Of a DNA stretch of 6,519 nt, positions 3,740 through 6,519 are shown piece after piece. Positions within the stretch are counted from its first letter, which is position 1, and every line of letters begins with the position of its first letter. A program made the position numbers and the translations under genes. The stretch comes from Acidobacteriota bacterium (GTDB lineage: Bacteria > Acidobacteriota > Thermoanaerobaculia > UBA5066), in NCBI GenBank assembly GCA_016789625.1, contig JAEUQS010000671.1, positions 1 through 6,519 of the forward strand, given 5' to 3'. The notes beneath the pieces are model-generated. The model ran no database searches. It was not told where the DNA came from and saw nothing but the letters and a program-made list of their open reading frames with translations.

Positions 3740-6427
3740 ATGCAGCTTCCCTGGAAGAAGGCCGAGACCGATCTGGAGCGCGAGGTCCGCTTTCACCTCG
3801 ACGCGCTCGTCGCGCAGTACGAGAGCGAGGGGATGAGCCCGGCCGAGGCCCGCCGCAGGGCGCGCCTCGAGTTCGGCGGCCCCGAGCAGGTGAAGGAGGC
3901 GTGCCGCGAGGAGAGTCGCTGGCACTTCCTCTCGGAGGTGCGGCGGGATCTCGATTTCGGGCTGCGGATGCTCCGCAAGGCGCCGGGCGTCTCGTTCGCG
4001 GCCGTGCTGTCGCTCGCGCTCGGCATCGGTGCCAACACCGCGATCTTCTCGCTCATGAACGCCGTGCTCTGGAAGACGCTGCCCGTTCCCGAGCCCCGAA
4101 GCATCTCCGTTCTCAAGTGGCAATCGAAGGGGTGGCCCGACGGTCCCGTCGAGCGGGGCCGCGGGACGCTCTACAACGAGGACGGCCAGCGGGTGGGCAA
4201 CTACTTCTCGTTCGCCGCCTACAGGAAGATGCAGACGGAGAGCCGGGGGCGCGCGGTTCTCACGGGCTATCTCCACACCGACGCCGTCACCGCACGCGCG
4301 GGGAGCGAGACGGTCATGGCCGAGCATCGGCCCGTGGCCGGCAACTTCTTCGAGGTGCTGAGGGTGCCCGTGGCGCTCGGCCGCGGCCTGCAGGAGGCCG
4401 ACGACGATCCCGCCGCCGAGCCCACCGTCGTCGTCACGCACCGCTTCTGGGAAGCGCACCTCGGAAGCGATCCGCGCACCGTGGGGCGGGCGCTCACCAT
4501 CAACGCGCGCCCGCATCTCCTCGTGGGCGTGCTGCCCGCGAGCTTCACCGGCATCCAGCTCGCCGACGCGACGGATCTCTACGTGCCGTTCCACCACAGC
4601 CCCGCGCTCCGGGGCGGGCCCGGCGCGCCGCGGTTCTTCGAGGAGCCCACGACGTGGTGGGTCCAGATCCTCGCGCGGCGCGAGGCCCGCGTCTCGAGCG
4701 TGCAGCTCGGAGCGTTTCTCGATGGCGTGTTCCGCTCGACGTGGACCGTTCCTCCGAGGACTCCGCAAGGTACGCCGCGGCTTCGTGCCTACGACGGCTC
4801 GAAGGGGCTCGATGACCTGCAGCGGCGCTACGCCAAGCCTCTCCGGCTGCTATTCGCTCTCGTCGTGCTGGTCCTCGTGATCGCGTGCGCCAACGTCGCG
4901 AACCTCCTTCTCGCGCGTGCGGAGGCGCGCCGCAAGGAGATCGCGCTCCGGCTCTCGATCGGGGCCGGCCGGGGACGGCTCCTGCGCCAGCTCCTCACCG
5001 AAAGCGGACTCCTCGCGGTGCTGGGCGGGCTGCTCAGCCTCGCCTTCGCGGTCCTCACGGTTCGCGTTCTCCTCGCGCTCCTCAGGACCTCGAGGGATTC
5101 CTTTCCAGCTTCTCTGGGGCTCGACCTGCGCACGCTCGCGGCGGCATCGGGCTTCACCCTTCTCGCGGTGCTCGCGTTCGGGCTCCTTCCGGCGTGGCGG
5201 GCGTCGGGCACCGCTCCGGTCCAGGCTCTCAAGGAGGGGAGCGGCAGCCTGGGCGTCTCGGCGCGATCCTGGTGGACGCCGGCCAAGATGCTCGTGGTCT
5301 TCCAGGTCGCGTTCTCTCTCCTTCTCGTCGTGGCCGCGACGCTGTTCACACGGAACCTCCGCCGCATCGACAGCACCGATCCGGGGTTCGAGCGCGAGAA
5401 CCTCCTCGTGTTCGACGTGAGGCCCGGCCAGCTCGGCCGGACGGGCGCGGAGCTCCGGACGGTGTACCTGAAGATCGAAGAGCGCCTTTCCCGAGTTCCG
5501 GGCATTCGGGCCGTGGGGCTCGCCGGTCACCGGCCCCTCTTCCAGAGCGGGGACTGGAATCTCGTGCTGCCGCCGGGCAGCCCCGCGCCGCTCGACGCGG
5601 CGACGAGCCGGGTGACTCCGGGAGCGCTCCGCGCACTCGGGCTGAAAGTCCTCTCGGGCCGAAGCCTCACCGACGGGGACGTCCTCTCGGGAGCCAAAGT
5701 CGTGCTCGTGAGCGAAGAGCTGGCCAGCCGCCTGGGGAGCCTCGCTCCGCCGGTGGGCCGGAGGTTCCACCTGGGAAGCCGGCCCGAGGGGGACCTCTAC
5801 GAGGTCGTGGGTGTCGTGGCGAATGCCGCCTACAGCGATCTGAAGGAGAGACCCAGCGTCGCGTACTTCCCCAATGCGCTCGCCGACGAGTCCCTGACCG
5901 TGATCGTGAGGACGGAAGCGGCGCCGTTCGGGCTCCTGCCCTCCGTGAGGGATGCGCTTCGCGAGGTGGATGCGGATCTCGCGGTCGTCCAGCCTCTCAC
6001 CATGGAGCAGCAGATCCGGGAGACGCTCGCGAGCGAACGCCTGTTTGCTTTCCTCTGCTCGGGCCTGGGAGGGTTGGCTCTGCTCCTCGCGGCCATCGGT
6101 CTCTACGGCGTGATCTCGTACGCCATGGCGCGGCGGCAGAACGAGCTGGGAGTCCGCATGGCGCTCGGAGCGACGCGGGGCAACGTCGTCGGGCTCGTGC
6201 TGAAGGACGGCCTGCACCTCGTGGGGCTCGGGATTCTCGTGGGGACGCCGCTCGTGCTGCTCTCGGCCCGGTTCGCGCGTGCCCAGCTCTACGACATGGA
6301 GCCGCTGGATCCCACGGCGCTCGTCCTGGCGCTCGCGAGCCTCGCCGGCGCGGCGCTCGTCGCGATGCTCGTCCCCGCGATCCGGACCTCGATGCTCGCC
6401 GTGTCGAGCGCGTTGCGTCACGAGTAG
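3740..6427 (+). CDS. ADOP-type MacB/FtsX-like ABC permease without ATPase
   Basis: The 895-residue product is a double FtsX/MacB-type permease. An N-terminal cytosolic prefix (1-70) has DLEREVRFHLDALVAQYESE (11-30), then PAEARRRARLEFGG (34-47), the 'permease prefix' seen in acidobacterial duplicated orphan permeases. By hydrophobicity the membrane segments are at about 84-110, 367-392, 419-449, 464-487, 515-537, 769-795, 815-842 and 858-882: two sets of four, each with a large extracytoplasmic domain after its first helix (111-366 and 538-768, MacB_PCD-like). The two FtsX repeats show matching cytoplasmic motifs, RRKEIALRLSIGAGRGRLLR (397-416) and RRQNELGVRMALGATRGNVV (798-817), each just before the next helix. 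No Walker motifs are present, so any ATPase must be encoded elsewhere or is not needed. MacB relatives move peptides, lipoproteins or drugs mechanically across the envelope; the substrate here is unknown. It is probably under control of the PadR encoded 20 nt upstream. Confidence 0.92.
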   Translation: MQLPWKKAETDLEREVRFHLDALVAQYESEGMSPAEARRRARLEFGGPEQVKEACREESRWHFLSEVRRDLDFGLRMLRKAPGVSFAAVLSLALGIGANTAIFSLMNAVLWKTLPVPEPRSISVLKWQSKGWPDGPVERGRGTLYNEDGQRVGNYFSFAAYRKMQTESRGRAVLTGYLHTDAVTARAGSETVMAEHRPVAGNFFEVLRVPVALGRGLQEADDDPAAEPTVVVTHRFWEAHLGSDPRTVGRALTINARPHLLVGVLPASFTGIQLADATDLYVPFHHSPALRGGPGAPRFFEEPTTWWVQILARREARVSSVQLGAFLDGVFRSTWTVPPRTPQGTPRLRAYDGSKGLDDLQRRYAKPLRLLFALVVLVLVIACANVANLLLARAEARRKEIALRLSIGAGRGRLLRQLLTESGLLAVLGGLLSLAFAVLTVRVLLALLRTSRDSFPASLGLDLRTLAAASGFTLLAVLAFGLLPAWRASGTAPVQALKEGSGSLGVSARSWWTPAKMLVVFQVAFSLLLVVAATLFTRNLRRIDSTDPGFERENLLVFDVRPGQLGRTGAELRTVYLKIEERLSRVPGIRAVGLAGHRPLFQSGDWNLVLPPGSPAPLDAATSRVTPGALRALGLKVLSGRSLTDGDVLSGAKVVLVSEELASRLGSLAPPVGRRFHLGSRPEGDLYEVVGVVANAAYSDLKERPSVAYFPNALADESLTVIVRTEAAPFGLLPSVRDALREVDADLAVVQPLTMEQQIRETLASERLFAFLCSGLGGLALLLAAIGLYGVISYAMARRQNELGVRMALGATRGNVVGLVLKDGLHLVGLGILVGTPLVLLSARFARAQLYDMEPLDPTALVLALASLAGAALVAMLVPAIRTSMLAVSSALRHE

Positions 6428-6519
6428 ATATCGGAGCCTCGATTCGGACCCGGTCAAAGAAGCGATTGGCTCGGAGGGGGTCTGGGGGCACCGGCCATGG
6501 TGCCCCAGGATCTGCCGGA
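6428..6519. other. Non-coding tail with G-rich segment and hairpin
   Basis: After the permease stop there is no supported gene. The segment contains a G-rich run (6475-6488). A hairpin follows with perfect 8-bp arms GGGGCACC (6485-6492) and GGTGCCCC (6499-6506) around a GGCCAT loop, extendable by two pairs past one bulged G. No T-tract follows, so it is not a typical intrinsic terminator. It may still end the padR-permease transcript or be part of a dispersed intergenic repeat. Confidence 0.4.

Noticed and set aside
4850..6457. 535-codon minus-strand open frame antisense to the permease
   Set aside because: Highly charged, repetitive composition without any domain. It is antisense to a gene with convincing membrane segments and paired FtsX motifs.
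1..6519. Novel multi-gene defence, mobile or CRISPR-like system
   Set aside because: No repeat array, integrase, transposase, toxin-antitoxin pair or nuclease is visible. The genes fall into three well-known functional units.

Overview
The window is very G+C-rich (by eye about two-thirds or more), with strongly G/C-biased third codon positions, so every real gene is shadowed by long open frames in other phases. The best lineage clue is the pair at the right: a PadR-type regulator directly followed by a MacB/FtsX-like permease that has an N-terminal 'permease prefix' segment and no ATPase. This is the architecture of the acidobacterial duplicated orphan permeases (ADOP), a family greatly expanded in Acidobacteriota. 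An acidobacterial chromosome is therefore the best guess. Class cannot be assigned from the sequence alone, and other G+C-rich soil phyla with horizontally acquired ADOPs are not excluded.

Layout, left to right. (1) Bases 1-1259, minus strand: the 5' end of imuB (runs off the left edge) and complete imuA, 12 nt apart. These are the accessory subunits of the ImuA-ImuB-DnaE2 mutagenic translesion synthesis system. dnaE2, which often follows imuB, would lie beyond the left edge. (2) Bases 1260-1471: a divergent intergenic region. It holds a good sigma70-like promoter for imuA whose predicted start falls on the ATG itself (a probable leaderless mRNA), a weak candidate promoter for the plus-strand operon, and a 13-bp palindrome. 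(3) Bases 1472-3259, plus strand: etfB and etfA, the two subunits of an electron transfer flavoprotein, 18 nt apart and followed by a strong intrinsic terminator. (4) Bases 3320-6427, plus strand: a promoter overlapped by a perfect 8-bp inverted repeat (probable PadR operator), padR, and the 895-residue ADOP-type permease, 20 nt apart. (5) Bases 6428-6519: a short tail with a G-rich segment and a hairpin.

The three units are functionally unrelated: error-prone repair, flavoprotein electron transfer (probably from acyl-CoA or other flavin dehydrogenases to the quinone pool), and a self-regulated membrane permease. I see no novel multi-gene system, phage, insertion sequence, CRISPR array, tRNA or rRNA. 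The points most worth checking are the predicted leaderless imuA promoter with an 11-bp-phased direct repeat, the missing partner-anchoring leucine in EtfB, the loss of family resemblance in the last ~18 imuB codons at the left edge, and the putative PadR operator.
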